64,000 nucleotides of DNA from Kordiimonas aestuarii (GCF_025574465.1 NZ_JAOBPP010000019.1:62001-126000), one strand, 5' to 3'; counted from the first letter of the stretch, positions 27,431-36,829 are shown. Numbers and translations: made by a program. Notes: a model not told the origin generated them from the letters alone.

Positions 27431-28843
27431 TTAAAGTCTTGTCAGTTCCTCGAGGATCTGGTCAGAGGTCGTGATAATCCGCGTGGAAGCGGAGAAGGCA
27501 CGTTGCACCTTGATCAGTTCCGCAAATTCGCTGGCGAGGTCCACAGTGGACTGTTCAAGCGAATTTGGAGCCACTTTACCCGCGCCACTTTCGCCCGGAT
27601 GCTGCAGGTTGACTTCGCCGGAAAGATCAGACGAACCAAATGCGTTGCCCTGGCGGCGGCTCAGACCGTCCGCGTTCTGGAATACAGCGACAGGCAATTT
27701 GTAAACGCTGAGCGTCAGGCCATTATCAAACAGTGCGGTCACGATACCGTCTTCACCGATCGACACACCGTTGATGTTGCCAAAGGCGGCGCCATCGACG
27801 CTGAAGGACAGACGGGATGATTCCGTCGAGGACTGTACAAAGCCGTTCTTGAGACCATCGTCCCCAAAATCGAAGGTGATCGAGCCATCCTCAACTGCTG
27901 TCGCGCCAGAACTGTCAAACGTGATCGGGATCGACCCGCCCGGGAACGTGATTGCGGTGCTTGTGGAGTCCAGCATCGTGGACGTGTTGGAGCCACCACT
28001 AAGGTCGATGGAGCCATCCGTGTTGAAGTTCAGTTCACCGGAGGCGATCAGCCCGTTCGGGTGCGCACTCGAATCAACGACTGTCGGATCATCAAAATAG
28101 GCTTCATAGCTCCAGGAGTTGGTGCCTGTCTTGATGGCGGACATATTCACGAGGTGCGAACGACCCTGACTATCGTAAATGGTGATGTTGGTTTCAAAAT
28201 CCGCGGTCACGACCCCCGCCGCAATGGCACCAAGCCCGGTCGGGTTTGTGGAAGCATTATAAGCGCCACCGGATGGGTCGTAGGTTGTGGTTGGCGTCAC
28301 AGCCGTGGCTGTATCGAGGTTTACCCGAAGCGATACCGTGCTCGTGGCAGAACCAAAACCGTTCAGGTTATTGATGTTGATAGGGCGCAGTTCACCCAGA
28401 TCGCTCTGGTTGCTTGCTGAAACCGCACCGGTAGAGTCAGTGGGCCACCCCATCAGGTAAAGACCGGCGGTGTTTTTGTAGAAGCCTTCATCATCCTGGC
28501 TGAAGGCACCGGCACGGGTGAAGAGGAACTCACCGTTGGCATCTTCTGCGCTTGTACCTTGGCGGACGACAAAGAAGCCCGCACCGTCGATCGACAGATC
28601 GGTCGCGGACCCGGATGGCTGCAAAAGGCCCTGCTTCGACACGAGGGTGTCGGAGAAGGCGCGGACGCCGCCAGGTGAATAGGACGAGAGGGCTGCGGTT
28701 TCAGTCACCAGCGTTGAAAAGCGGGACCGTGTTTCCTTATACCCAATCGTGTTTACGTTTGTGATGTTATCAGCGATGACACCAACGCCTTCGGTGAAGG
28801 CTTGGAGGCCTGATACGCCTGCTGCCAGAGCAGTGAATGCCAT
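27431..28843 (-). CDS. flgE: Flagellar hook protein FlgE
   Basis: 470 residues. The N-terminus MAFTALAAGVSGLQAFTEGVGVIADNITNVNTIGYKETRS carries the rod-hook family signature, and the C-terminus ASEFAELIKVQRAFSASTRIITTSDQILEELTRL is the matching terminal helix. Between them lie Ser/Thr/Gly-rich surface domains. It polymerises into the hook after export. AGGAGAAG precedes the ATG. It is the last gene of the operon after flgD. Confidence 0.95.
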   Translation of the reverse strand: MAFTALAAGVSGLQAFTEGVGVIADNITNVNTIGYKETRSRFSTLVTETAALSSYSPGGVRAFSDTLVSKQGLLQPSGSATDLSIDGAGFFVVRQGTSAEDANGEFLFTRAGAFSQDDEGFYKNTAGLYLMGWPTDSTGAVSASNQSDLGELRPININNLNGFGSATSTVSLRVNLDTATAVTPTTTYDPSGGAYNASTNPTGLGAIAAGVVTADFETNITIYDSQGRSHLVNMSAIKTGTNSWSYEAYFDDPTVVDSSAHPNGLIASGELNFNTDGSIDLSGGSNTSTMLDSTSTAITFPGGSIPITFDSSGATAVEDGSITFDFGDDGLKNGFVQSSTESSRLSFSVDGAAFGNINGVSIGEDGIVTALFDNGLTLSVYKLPVAVFQNADGLSRRQGNAFGSSDLSGEVNLQHPGESGAGKVAPNSLEQSTVDLASEFAELIKVQRAFSASTRIITTSDQILEELTRL

Positions 28844-28966
28844 GTTACTTCTCCTAAACTCTCTTTTGCGTTTTCACTGGCTTTGGGCTTTCTGCTCTAG
28901 CCTCGGTCCCGAACTCGGGTCTGAGGCGGGCCGGGCACTTCGTCCCGGATTACTTCGTACCGCTCG

Positions 28967-29647
28967 TTATTTCTGATAGAGCTGTACGATATCTGTTTGA
29001 TAGACATAGTTCTCGCCGACCTTGAACAGCGCTTCTGTATCTGTCAGGTCAACGGACTCGATTTCGCCGCGCACCGCGATACCCACATCCATGGTGGAGC
29101 CTTCGGTGTCCTTGGCTACAATTTTGACATTATAGGTGCCGGGTTCAGCGACGCCGCCGCCGTTGAGTTCCCCATTCCAGATGAAGTCATGGGTGCCGAC
29201 GGAGCGGTCCGCACTTGTCTTGTAGACGACAGCGCCGTCGCTGTTGCGCACCTCAATGGTGGCTTCACTTGCCTCGGATGGCAGGTTATAGCGCCACTGG
29301 ACTTCATCCTGGCCCTTGGTGGAAGCAGCATCAAATGTCCCGTAAATGCCGGGGACCAATGCATCTTTGCCAAGATACCCCGCCATGGAACTTTGGTGGT
29401 TCATCATGGTCAGGCTGGCAAGCGTCTCAAGGTTCTGGTTGGTCTTGATCTGCTGCTCAACGCCGGAGAACTGGACCAATTGTTCGGTGAACTGGTTACT
29501 GTCCATCGGGTCCATCGGGTCCTGGTGCTGCAACTGGGTTGTGAGCAGCACGAGGAAGTCGTCAAAATCGTTGGCGAGCGTAGCCGCCGACTTATCTCCG
29601 GCGGACTGATACTGGCTAATGCCGGTGCCTGTTACACTGTCTACCAT
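28967..29647 (-). CDS. flgD: Flagellar hook capping protein FlgD
   Basis: 226 residues. The conserved N-terminal region FDDFLVLLTTQLQHQDPMDPMDSNQFTEQLVQFSGVEQQ is diagnostic for FlgD (positions about 27-65), and a FlgD Ig-like/Tudor region follows (about 85-220). It caps the growing hook and is lost on completion. It sits 27 bases after fliK and 123 before flgE. Confidence 0.95.
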   Translation of the reverse strand: MVDSVTGTGISQYQSAGDKSAATLANDFDDFLVLLTTQLQHQDPMDPMDSNQFTEQLVQFSGVEQQIKTNQNLETLASLTMMNHQSSMAGYLGKDALVPGIYGTFDAASTKGQDEVQWRYNLPSEASEATIEVRNSDGAVVYKTSADRSVGTHDFIWNGELNGGGVAEPGTYNVKIVAKDTEGSTMDVGIAVRGEIESVDLTDTEALFKVGENYVYQTDIVQLYQK

Positions 29648-29674
29648 CTACCTGTTACCTTCCTGTCTTCCTGC

Positions 29675-31552
29675 CTAGACCCGGATGTCGAGGCCGGTTT
29701 CGGCATCGACATAGGGAAGAATGTCATCAAGCGGCACGTCATCCGTACCCGCATCCTTGTCCGTAAATCCGGCGGCATGACCACCGGCGGAGCGGGCAGC
29801 GAGTTCATCGCGCATTTTTTCCTGTTGCACAGCTTCGGCGAAGGCCTTGCCAGCACTTTCCTGCTGGTTGCCCTGATCGAGGCTGAATTCGATTGTTGCC
29901 CCTTGCCCTTTGGCGTTGTTTGCATCAATCGCACGCTCCAGCCCGCGCGCGTCGCGCTGCAACAGCTCAAGCGTTTCGGGGCGTTCGGCGGTCACCTGCG
30001 CGTGCACACGCCCGCCATCCATGAAGCGCAGTTTTACCTGCACACGCCCCAGTTCCGCGGGATCGAGCCGCATGGTGAACTCCTGCTCGCCAGCCTTGAC
30101 AGCCTTTGAAACGCTCATATTAAGCTGTTTGGCCACATGGCCCTGAAGGCCGCGAGACGCGTGTCCGCCAAGCAGACTCATGCTGGCCATAAAACCACCG
30201 TCGCCGCGCATGCCGGAGAGGCCGGTAGCGACAATGTCGCTGGCGGAGCCGTCTGGCAGGCCGGCAAGGCGCTCTGGCGTCATGGTCAGGGACAGATCCC
30301 TCGTCGCATTCATCTGTGGCAGGGTTTCGGGCCGCGCGGCAACCGGATCAACGGGCCGTGCGGTCAAGGCCTCCCCGCGTGCGGGGGCGGTCTTGCTGTC
30401 TTCACCGAGGGCAGGCGCCACTTTATCCAAAACGTTCGCATTCGCCGGCTTTTTTGCTGACTGGCCGGTATTGTTTTGTGACGCCGTATTCTGCTGCTGA
30501 TTAGCAGCGACCATGTATCCGTCAGCCATGTTTTGGGCCTGATCAGCGGGTTTCTGCTGCGCACTGTCTGCCTGAACCGTAGGCTGCTTGCTGGCGTTCG
30601 CAGCTTGCGCGGCGACGGCCGTACTTGCAGTATCATCGGCTGCATCAGCCGCAGCGTTGGAGACCGCTGCGGCAACAGCTTGAGCGGGATCTTGCGGGAT
30701 AGCGTCCGCTGCTGGCGGGGCGGGATTAACCAGCCCGGCGGCCAGGGTCTCACTACTCTGCGCCGGTGCGGCAGATGTTGCAGGCGTACCTTCTGGTGCT
30801 ATGTCGGTTGGTGGGGGCGTGGTTTGCGCGGCAGTCTGGGTAGGCGCTTCTGCAAGCGGCGCTGCCCCCTCAGGCGCAGTGGCCGTCCCATCCGGTGTTG
30901 CGGTACCAGCGGGCGCAAGAGTGCCAGCCGGTATTGTCACGGCGGCCTGGTCCGCCGGTGCCTGTGAAGCGTTGATCAAGGCAGCAAGCTCCGACACCGG
31001 GAGAATATGCGCCTCACCACTTGGCGCCGTCAGCGTCAGCGCCGGTATCTTGCCTGAAGTAACCATGCCCTGCAGGGCATTGAGAAGGTCCGACTTTGCG
31101 CCTTCGGGCAGCGATGCAATATCCGACAGCGGCAACTCTGCGGTTTCGAGCTTCGCAGCGCCGCCTTCGGTGGTTGCTATATTAAGCTGTACAAGCGCGG
31201 CGGGCAGCACCTTCGCAAAATTGACTTCCTGGGTAACGGCGCTGTTGCCGCTCGACGAAAAAACACCGAGGTCGCCTTGGAACGACGCGGGCTTCTGTTC
31301 AGCGGGGATCGTAACGCCGAGGGCGGTTAAAAATTCCGCCTGTGCAGGGGACAGTTCCTCCAGCGTCTGAATGTCATCAGGTGAGGTCGCCGTTTTCGCA
31401 CCGTCAGCCTGAAAGCTTTGTATCAAATTGCCAAACAGTGCTGCAAAGCCGCTTTCCTGCCCCTCAGTTGTTGGCTGAGAACCAAAAAGCGCTGCCGCGG
31501 CTTGACTTGAATTGACGCCCTGCGCCTGCATCATTTGATCAATCGGGTTCAT
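29675..31552 (-). CDS. fliK: Flagellar hook-length control protein FliK
   Basis: 625 residues. A long Ala/Pro/Thr/Gln-rich low-complexity centre (about 200-390) acts as the ruler in this family. The folded C-terminus (about 460-585) has LDPAELGRVQVKLRFMDGG, the FliK C-terminal core, followed by a Gln-rich helix. It measures hook length and switches export specificity through FlhB. It is the first gene of the hook operon, with a near-consensus sigma-54 promoter about 60 bases upstream. Confidence 0.9.
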   Translation of the reverse strand: MNPIDQMMQAQGVNSSQAAAALFGSQPTTEGQESGFAALFGNLIQSFQADGAKTATSPDDIQTLEELSPAQAEFLTALGVTIPAEQKPASFQGDLGVFSSSGNSAVTQEVNFAKVLPAALVQLNIATTEGGAAKLETAELPLSDIASLPEGAKSDLLNALQGMVTSGKIPALTLTAPSGEAHILPVSELAALINASQAPADQAAVTIPAGTLAPAGTATPDGTATAPEGAAPLAEAPTQTAAQTTPPPTDIAPEGTPATSAAPAQSSETLAAGLVNPAPPAADAIPQDPAQAVAAAVSNAAADAADDTASTAVAAQAANASKQPTVQADSAQQKPADQAQNMADGYMVAANQQQNTASQNNTGQSAKKPANANVLDKVAPALGEDSKTAPARGEALTARPVDPVAARPETLPQMNATRDLSLTMTPERLAGLPDGSASDIVATGLSGMRGDGGFMASMSLLGGHASRGLQGHVAKQLNMSVSKAVKAGEQEFTMRLDPAELGRVQVKLRFMDGGRVHAQVTAERPETLELLQRDARGLERAIDANNAKGQGATIEFSLDQGNQQESAGKAFAEAVQQEKMRDELAARSAGGHAAGFTDKDAGTDDVPLDDILPYVDAETGLDIRV

Positions 31553-31623
31553 TCGATCTTACCAATTTACGTTGTCCTGTCCGTTGCTTCTGTCGCGGGA
31601 CGGGATTTGTTCGCTTGTCAATA

Positions 31624-31639
31624 AGCAAGGCTCGGGCCA
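31624..31639 (-). promoter_or_regulatory. Sigma-54 promoter for fliK-flgD-flgE
   Basis: Leftward TGGCCCG-AGCC-TTGCT against the consensus TGGCACG-N4-TTGCW. The invariant GG and GC are present with exact spacing, and there is one mismatch. The expected start is near 31613, about 60 bases before fliK. FlbD, the likely activator, is encoded in the window. Confidence 0.65.
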
Positions 31640-31832
31640 GTTTTCAGAGGCGTTGTAAAATCAGGCGAATTCGGGCTTCTGGTCATGGGTGGGGTGGTTG
31701 TGGCATGATGCAGGGCGGATATTGCCGGGCAAAAAGCGCTGAGGCGGAAAATAAGGCAGAAACGCTTGCGCCGCCGGTCATGAAGGCTTATATGCACGGC
31801 TGATTTTGAAATCTGGACGAAAGTAGTAGGAA

Positions 31833-33029
31833 ATGTCTGACACAGCCCACGCCACGGCGCTGGCCATGGAGCAGAGCGCAGGATACGCCGGCGGGATCAA
31901 CAGCCTCGGCTTTGACCGTGCGCCGGCGGATACGCGCGTTGTGGTCGCTATGTCGGGCGGGGTCGACAGCTCTGTTACAGCCGCGCTCCTGAAGGAGCAG
32001 GGCTATGACGTGGTGGGCATTACCCTCCAGCTTTATGACCACGGCGTGGCAGTGCAGAAAAAGGGCAGTTGCTGCGCGGGGCAGGATATTCATGACGCCC
32101 GCCGCGTGGCGGAAGCGCTTGGTATCCCGCATTATGTGCTGGACTATGAAAGCCGCTTCAAGAATCAGGTGATGGAAGAGTTTGCCGACAGTTACATCAA
32201 GGGCGAAACGCCGATTCCGTGTGTGCGCTGTAACCAGACGGTGAAGTTCAAGGATCTTCTTGATACCGCGCGTGACCTTGGTGCCGCCTGCATGGCCACC
32301 GGGCATTATGTGCAACGGGTTGTGGGCAAGGACGGCAAGTCCCGCCTTGTACGCGGTATCGACAGTGGCAAGGACCAGAGCTATTTTCTCTTTGCCACCA
32401 CGCAGGAGCAGATGGATTTCCTGCGCTTCCCCTTGGGTCATATGGACAAGACGGAAACCCGTGAGCACGCAGAACGTTTTGGCCTGTCAGTGGCCGATAA
32501 GCCCGACAGCCAGGACATTTGTTTTGTGCCCGAGGGGCGTTATGTTGATGTGATCGAGCGCTTGCGCCCTGGCGCGCTTGAGCCGGGCGAGATTGTGGAT
32601 GTTGACGGCAATGTGCTTGGCACTCATGAAGGTATCGTGAAATATACCATCGGCCAGCGCCGTGGTCTTGGTGTCGGCGGTACGGCTGAGCCGCTTTATG
32701 TGGTAAAGCTCGACCCCACCAAAAAGCAGGTGATTGTTGGTCCCAGAGAAGCGCTGTTGACACGCGCCATCGGGGTTAAGGACGTCAACTGGATTGGCGA
32801 AAGCGTGCCTGAGAACGGCTTGAATGTGGTTGCCAAGATCAGATCCACCCGGCCTGGGGTACCAGCACGGTTGTTCCTTGAGGATGGTCGCGCCCATCTC
32901 GTGCTTGACGTGCCTGAGGCCGGTGTCGCACCGGGGCAGGCCGCAGTATTCTATGATGGTGACCGGGTGCTCGGCGGCGGCTGGATCGACCAGACAGAAA
33001 GTGCCGACCCCCGCCTTTCTGCGGCGTAA
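31833..33029 (+). CDS. mnmA: tRNA-specific 2-thiouridylase MnmA
   Basis: 398 residues. The PP-loop SGGVDSS at 41-47 binds ATP. The two catalytic cysteines are Cys133 (PCVRCN) and Cys230 (SQDICFV). It thiolates U34 of tRNA-Lys, tRNA-Glu and tRNA-Gln. The N-terminus has about 30 extra residues before the PP-loop, usual in alphaproteobacteria. It is divergent from the fliK operon and followed by a GC hairpin. Confidence 0.96.
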   Translation: MSDTAHATALAMEQSAGYAGGINSLGFDRAPADTRVVVAMSGGVDSSVTAALLKEQGYDVVGITLQLYDHGVAVQKKGSCCAGQDIHDARRVAEALGIPHYVLDYESRFKNQVMEEFADSYIKGETPIPCVRCNQTVKFKDLLDTARDLGAACMATGHYVQRVVGKDGKSRLVRGIDSGKDQSYFLFATTQEQMDFLRFPLGHMDKTETREHAERFGLSVADKPDSQDICFVPEGRYVDVIERLRPGALEPGEIVDVDGNVLGTHEGIVKYTIGQRRGLGVGGTAEPLYVVKLDPTKKQVIVGPREALLTRAIGVKDVNWIGESVPENGLNVVAKIRSTRPGVPARLFLEDGRAHLVLDVPEAGVAPGQAAVFYDGDRVLGGGWIDQTESADPRLSAA

Positions 33030-33072
33030 GTCAGCACTTTTTTTTATTGCCGAATATTGTACTGAAAAAGAG

Positions 33073-33104
33073 CGGGCGCCCCAAGTTTGCCGGTGGGGCG
33101 CCCG
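33073..33104 (+). terminator. Probable terminator of mnmA
   Basis: A 10-bp stem CGGGCGCCCC/GGGGCGCCCG with a 12-base loop. The T tract is weak (TCCTTCTC). Confidence 0.5.
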
Positions 33105-33131
33105 TCCTTCTCAGCCATCATCCGCCCTTGA

Positions 33132-33314
33132 TCAAAGTGGCGGCGGAGTACGCCGCCCGCTGATGATGTTGGCAATCAGCGCGACAATGAAAAGGATGAT
33201 AAAGGCAAAGAAGAGCCACTTGGCTGCCCACGCAAGTGTACCTGCGAGGCCACCAAAGCCAAGAGCGGCTGCAATCACTGCCAGAATGAAGAATGTTAAC
33301 GCCCAACCAAGCAT
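33132..33314 (-). CDS. DUF1328 small membrane protein (YtjA family)
   Basis: 60 residues with two hydrophobic segments, [23 protein letters not shown] and a second ending [12 protein letters not shown], exactly the UPF0391/DUF1328 pattern. Function is unknown, and members are often stress-induced inner-membrane peptides. CAGGAGACG precedes the ATG. The stop lies just beyond the mnmA terminator, so it is an independent convergent gene. Confidence 0.85.
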   Translation of the reverse strand: MLGWALTFFILAVIAAALGFGGLAGTLAWAAKWLFFAFIILFIVALIANIISGRRTPPPL

Positions 33315-33417
33315 GGTTCGTCTCCTGTCTGTTGATGATTTGAGCTTACGAGGCCCCGCATCAATTCTCAGCAGGGGGATAGGCGTCGCATTATAAAAAA
33401 ATGCTCAAGACTGCAAA

Positions 33418-34617
33418 TTACTCTGCTGCCTGCATTTTTTCCGCGGGGTTGTGGAATTTTGCCATGAGGAGGGCTCGTTTTGATGGCTTTATATATGCCT
33501 TTGTCAGGTCGAAGTCATGTTGCGCCGCCACGCGTTTGTCCATGATGGCAAACCAGATCGGCGGGTTCCAGGCGGCCATGAACATGGTGAAGTACCCCGC
33601 GGGCAACTGTGGCGACGTACCGAAATGACGCAGGCACTGGTATGGCCGCTCCGCGTGGGCATGGTGGTCCGAGTGACGCTGCAGGTGATAAAGCATTACG
33701 TTCGAGACCACATGGTTGGCGTTCCAGCTATGATGGGGCTGCACGCGCTCGTATCGGCCGTCCTCACGTTTGCCGCGCATCAGGCCGTAATGTTCGATAT
33801 AGTTCGCGCTCGAGAGCATCAGGTTTGACAAAAGTGCCCCGCCCAGGAGGTAGGGCAGCACAATCCAGCCGAACACAACAACAAAGGCGGAATACATCGT
33901 GATAGTGATCAGCGTGTTGAGGAAGACCTCATTTTCCACCGAGAAGGCAGATTTGCCCTTGCGGCCAAGCCGGGTCTTCTCAATACGCCATGCACGCCTG
34001 AAACCGCCCGGCAGCTCATGCGCCACGAACGCATAGAAACTTTCGCCCATCATGGCGGTGGCACTGTCCTCCGGTGTGGCGACCTCTACATGGTGGCCAA
34101 GGTTGTGTTCAATGCGGAAGTGTCCCATGCCGCACAGGCACAGCAGGAAGCGCGCCACGTTTTTTGACGTCTTGTCGCGCCGGTGACCCACTTCATGTGC
34201 GGTATTCAGCGCACCAGCTCCCATCAGTCCGTTGGCGATGGTAACGGCCATATAGGCACTCCAGTTCAGGTCCATTACCGCCACATACCACGCGCCGATC
34301 ACCCATACGATATAGGCCGCGGGCAACGCGGCGAAGGCTGACCAGCGGTAAAACGGGTCATCACGCAGGAAGGGGATAGCATCGCGCGGCGGGTTGGACG
34401 TGTCCTCTCCGAACGCGATCTCGACGATCGGGATCAGCACATAGAAGAAAATCGGCGACAGCCAGAGCGTCCATTCGTTGCCGGTCTGTGCATAAAGCCA
34501 CCATGCCACGAGCGGGATCGCGCTCAGGAGCACGGGCAGGGGCCATAGATAGCGTTTGCTGTCGCGCCACTCGGCACCGGTGTTTGCGGCACTTACCGCT
34601 GTCTGTTGGTCAACCAT
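33418..34617 (-). CDS. alkB: Alkane 1-monooxygenase AlkB
   Basis: 399 residues from the ATG at 34617, chosen over an in-frame ATG 66 bases upstream because GGGGAAGG precedes it. It is an integral-membrane diiron hydroxylase. The histidine boxes are HEVGH (141-145), EHNLGHH (170-176) and LQRHSDHH (312-319), plus NYIEHYGL (272-279), the alkane-hydroxylase signature. It oxidises medium-chain n-alkanes to 1-alkanols using rubredoxin, which is not in the window. A TetR regulator is divergent, with a palindrome between them, so induction by substrate is likely. Confidence 0.93.
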   Translation of the reverse strand: MVDQQTAVSAANTGAEWRDSKRYLWPLPVLLSAIPLVAWWLYAQTGNEWTLWLSPIFFYVLIPIVEIAFGEDTSNPPRDAIPFLRDDPFYRWSAFAALPAAYIVWVIGAWYVAVMDLNWSAYMAVTIANGLMGAGALNTAHEVGHRRDKTSKNVARFLLCLCGMGHFRIEHNLGHHVEVATPEDSATAMMGESFYAFVAHELPGGFRRAWRIEKTRLGRKGKSAFSVENEVFLNTLITITMYSAFVVVFGWIVLPYLLGGALLSNLMLSSANYIEHYGLMRGKREDGRYERVQPHHSWNANHVVSNVMLYHLQRHSDHHAHAERPYQCLRHFGTSPQLPAGYFTMFMAAWNPPIWFAIMDKRVAAQHDFDLTKAYIKPSKRALLMAKFHNPAEKMQAAE

Positions 34618-34663
34618 AATGCCTTCCCCGCACGCTTTTGAACCATTTGAGGGGAGTTTTCCA

Positions 34664-34687
34664 TTTATTGATAATATTGTCAATAAA
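34664..34687. promoter_or_regulatory. Palindromic operator between alkB and tetR
   Basis: TTTATTGA-N8-TCAATAAA, perfect 8-bp arms in a 24-bp site, 47 bases before the alkB ATG. Its size and AT-rich character fit a TetR-family operator controlling alkB. Confidence 0.6.
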
Positions 34688-34898
34688 CTAAAGGCTGGTT
34701 TGGGGTATCATGGGACGGGTGACCCGGCGAGCTTCCATGAGTGAAGTATGTGTCATTGTCGCGCCTGCCGCACAGCTCAGGCTCTTCGCCACCTAGGCAA
34801 AGCGGCAAACTTGCCGCATGTGGACAAAGAGAAAGCGAATTCCCTGCTTGATCACCATGGCTGCGGGGCGCTAGAAAAAGATGAAGGGGTGCAAGGGG

Positions 34899-35504
34899 AT
34901 GGTTTTGGCAGAAAAAGTGAAACGCACGCGGCTCAGCCCGGAAGAGCGAAAAGGCCAGCTTTTGGAAGCGGCGGTGCAGCTGTTTGCCGAAAAAGGCATT
35001 GGTGAAGCCAAGCACGCCGACATTGCCAAGCGCACCGGCGTTTCTGTCGCCACGACCTTTGTCTATTTCCCCACGCGGGACGTCTTGATTGAAAGTGTGC
35101 TGGACGAAGTGGCAGTTCGAAACCTCGCCATTTTTGACGAGGTTGACCCTGAAGGCCTGGGTGCTGCGGAACTGCTGACTGCCTTGGCCGAGCACGCAAC
35201 AGCCCGCGCCGAGGAAGACCGCGCCTACGCGCAGGTCTGGCTGAACTGGAGCACCAATTTCGCGCCAGCGATCCGCGCCAGGTTCCTCGCGCAGCAGGAT
35301 ATCATTCTCGATAAGCTGACCAACATTCTCAACAGCGCGCGTGACGGCAAGAAGAAGCGCGATGACCGCGACGACGCGCGTATTCTGCTCGCGGCTTCCC
35401 AAATGCTGACGGTGATGAAGCTCGACGGAGTGGACAAGGCGCGCCGTGACCGCTTTACCGAGCACACCATTGATGTTGTGTTGGCGTACGCGGGCGAGAA
35501 ATAG
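34899..35504 (+). CDS. TetR-family regulator, probably of alkB
   Basis: 201 residues. The N-terminal helix-turn-helix (about 8-55) reads RKGQLLEAAVQLFAEKGIGEAKHADIAKRTGVSVATTFVYFPTRD, typical TetR. The C-terminal ligand domain has WLNWSTNFAPAIRARFLAQQ. The start at 34899 follows GAAGGGG. An ATG at 34881 is the alternative. It is divergent from alkB and likely represses it through the palindrome at 34664-34687; the ligand is unknown. Confidence 0.85.
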   Translation: MVLAEKVKRTRLSPEERKGQLLEAAVQLFAEKGIGEAKHADIAKRTGVSVATTFVYFPTRDVLIESVLDEVAVRNLAIFDEVDPEGLGAAELLTALAEHATARAEEDRAYAQVWLNWSTNFAPAIRARFLAQQDIILDKLTNILNSARDGKKKRDDRDDARILLAASQMLTVMKLDGVDKARRDRFTEHTIDVVLAYAGEK

Positions 35505-35522
35505 CGACCCGCGCCTGTCAGC

Positions 35523-35993
35523 TCAGGCCTTTTCAATCGTCGGTTCATGCTCAACCGGGCAGTTCAGCGAATTGGCGATGAAACACTTTTCGTTTGCCAC
35601 ATGATGCAGCGACATGGCCTTCTCCGCGTCACTGTCCGGGGTGATGGTAATGTGCGGTCTGAGGATGATTTTGGTGAAACGGTCGGGGCCGTCGCCGCCT
35701 TCGCTCATAATGCCCTCAGCCTTGTCCACATACCCGGTGACGGTGATACCGTTTACGGCGCACAGGTGCAGGTACCACAGCATGTGACACGCGGCGGTGG
35801 AGCCAACGAGGATGTCCTCCGGGTTATGCCGTGCCGGGTCCCCCCTGAAGGCAGGGTCCGATGATCCAAGGATCCTGACCTTGCCGTCCATGTCGATATC
35901 ATAGTCGCGGGCATAACTCTTGTAGGTCTTGGTGCCTTCCTCGCCGGCACCTGTCCAGGTGATGCGGCTGAAATAGTGGTGCTGTTTGGTCAT
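35523..35993 (-). CDS. OsmC-family peroxidase-like protein
   Basis: 156 residues. OsmC fold with redox cysteines Cys69 (TAACHMLWYL) and Cys136 (ANEKCFIANSLNCPV), the pair that reduces organic hydroperoxides in OsmC/Ohr proteins. It is nearer the general OsmC branch than Ohr. It ends near the convergent tetR gene. The start is ATG. Confidence 0.88.
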   Translation of the reverse strand: MTKQHHYFSRITWTGAGEEGTKTYKSYARDYDIDMDGKVRILGSSDPAFRGDPARHNPEDILVGSTAACHMLWYLHLCAVNGITVTGYVDKAEGIMSEGGDGPDRFTKIILRPHITITPDSDAEKAMSLHHVANEKCFIANSLNCPVEHEPTIEKA

Positions 35994-36122
35994 TATGGTT
36001 CCCTCGTGCTTGTGTGACGTGGCTCTGACTATATGACGAAAAGTGTGGTATCGGCAGGGCCAATTTCATGCGCGGACGGGGTGCCACGACGCTTTTCCCT
36101 CACGGCTTTAATTCCTGTCGCC

Positions 36123-36170
36123 ATTTTGTGACAAAATCGTCTTGACTGTTCGGCGACCCTCTTTTATACC
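36123..36170 (+). promoter_or_regulatory. Promoter of tRNA-Met with flanking palindrome
   Basis: The -35 is TTGACT (36142-36147) and the -10 is TATACC (36165-36170), with a 17-bp spacer. Immediately upstream is a perfect palindrome ATTTTGT-G-ACAAAAT (36123-36137). The predicted start is about 70 bases before the tRNA. Confidence 0.5.
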
Positions 36171-36246
36171 GGCGCAGCTTTCAGCGGCCGTGTGGCGTGT
36201 TTTTAGTTGTGCCGAGTTGTCGCAAACGCGTTGAGGCATTTAATTT

Positions 36247-36323
36247 GGCCGAGTAGCTCAGTTGGTTAGAGCAGCGGAATCATAATCCGCGTGTCGGGGG
36301 TTCAAGTCCCTCCTCGGCTACCA
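36247..36323 (+). tRNA. tRNA-Met (CAU), elongator
   Basis: A 77-base cloverleaf with encoded CCA. The acceptor arm GGCCGAG pairs with CTCGGCT (one G-U pair), the D-arm is GCTC/GAGC, the anticodon arm GCGGA/TCCGC has loop ATCATAA (anticodon CAT), and the T-arm loop is TTCAAGT. The G1-U72 pair and body match elongator Met tRNA, not initiator or tRNA-Ile2. Confidence 0.95.
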
Positions 36324-36327
36324 ATTC

Positions 36328-36360
36328 AAAAGCCCGCCCCGTTTCGGAGGTGGGCTTTTT
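36328..36360 (+). terminator. Terminator after tRNA-Met
   Basis: An 11-bp stem AAAAGCCCGCC/GGTGGGCTTTT with a 10-base loop and T tract, five bases after the tRNA. Confidence 0.85.
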
Positions 36361-36421
36361 GATTCTCGGGGATTTTTCGCTGGTGTTTGACGGACGGCAG
36401 CGGCGGCACTATAGAAGCGGC

Positions 36422-36778
36422 ATGCAGATATTCGACGGCATCATATCAGACCGCGGGTCCAAATATGCGGTTTCAGGCGGCCCTTGCCACACGCCCGATG
36501 AGGCCAAGGCTTTTATCAAGGCGCTCTGCCGCAAAAAGAAGTTTGCCAAGGCGACACACAACAGCTGGGCATTCCTGCAGGATGACAGCCCGGTCAAGAA
36601 CGATGATGGCGAGGCCGGGGCAGGCATGGTGATTATTCGCATGCTGGAGCGGGATGATATCCGCAACCACATTGTGGTGGTCACCCGCTGGTATGGTGGC
36701 AAGCATCTGGGCGGGGATCGTTTTCGCCACGTGCAGGATGCGGTGCGTCATTATCTCGATAACGCCAGTTTTGCGTGA
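36422..36778 (+). CDS. Short IMPACT/YigZ-family protein
   Basis: 118 residues from the ATG at 36422. The frame continues upstream through the tRNA terminator, so the earlier start is unlikely. HNSWAFLQDDSPVKNDDGEAG and VVVTRWYGGKHLGGDRF are the IMPACT N-terminal (UPF0029) core. YigZ-type proteins are near 200 residues with a second domain, and this one has only the core. Function in bacteria is unclear. Confidence 0.8.
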   Translation: MQIFDGIISDRGSKYAVSGGPCHTPDEAKAFIKALCRKKKFAKATHNSWAFLQDDSPVKNDDGEAGAGMVIIRMLERDDIRNHIVVVTRWYGGKHLGGDRFRHVQDAVRHYLDNASFA

Positions 36779-36829
36779 CGCCAGGCTCGCCTGACACCAG
36801 CATGGCCGGGCCTTGGGACCAGCAAAGGC

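Noticed and set aside
31615..31803. 62-residue open frame before mnmA
   Set aside because: It lies in the fliK promoter region, has no ribosome-binding site and no recognisable protein pattern.
34738..34880. Possible structured RNA upstream of tetR (stem GCGGCAA/TTGCCGC)
   Set aside because: A single short hairpin with no conserved core; not enough to name an RNA element.
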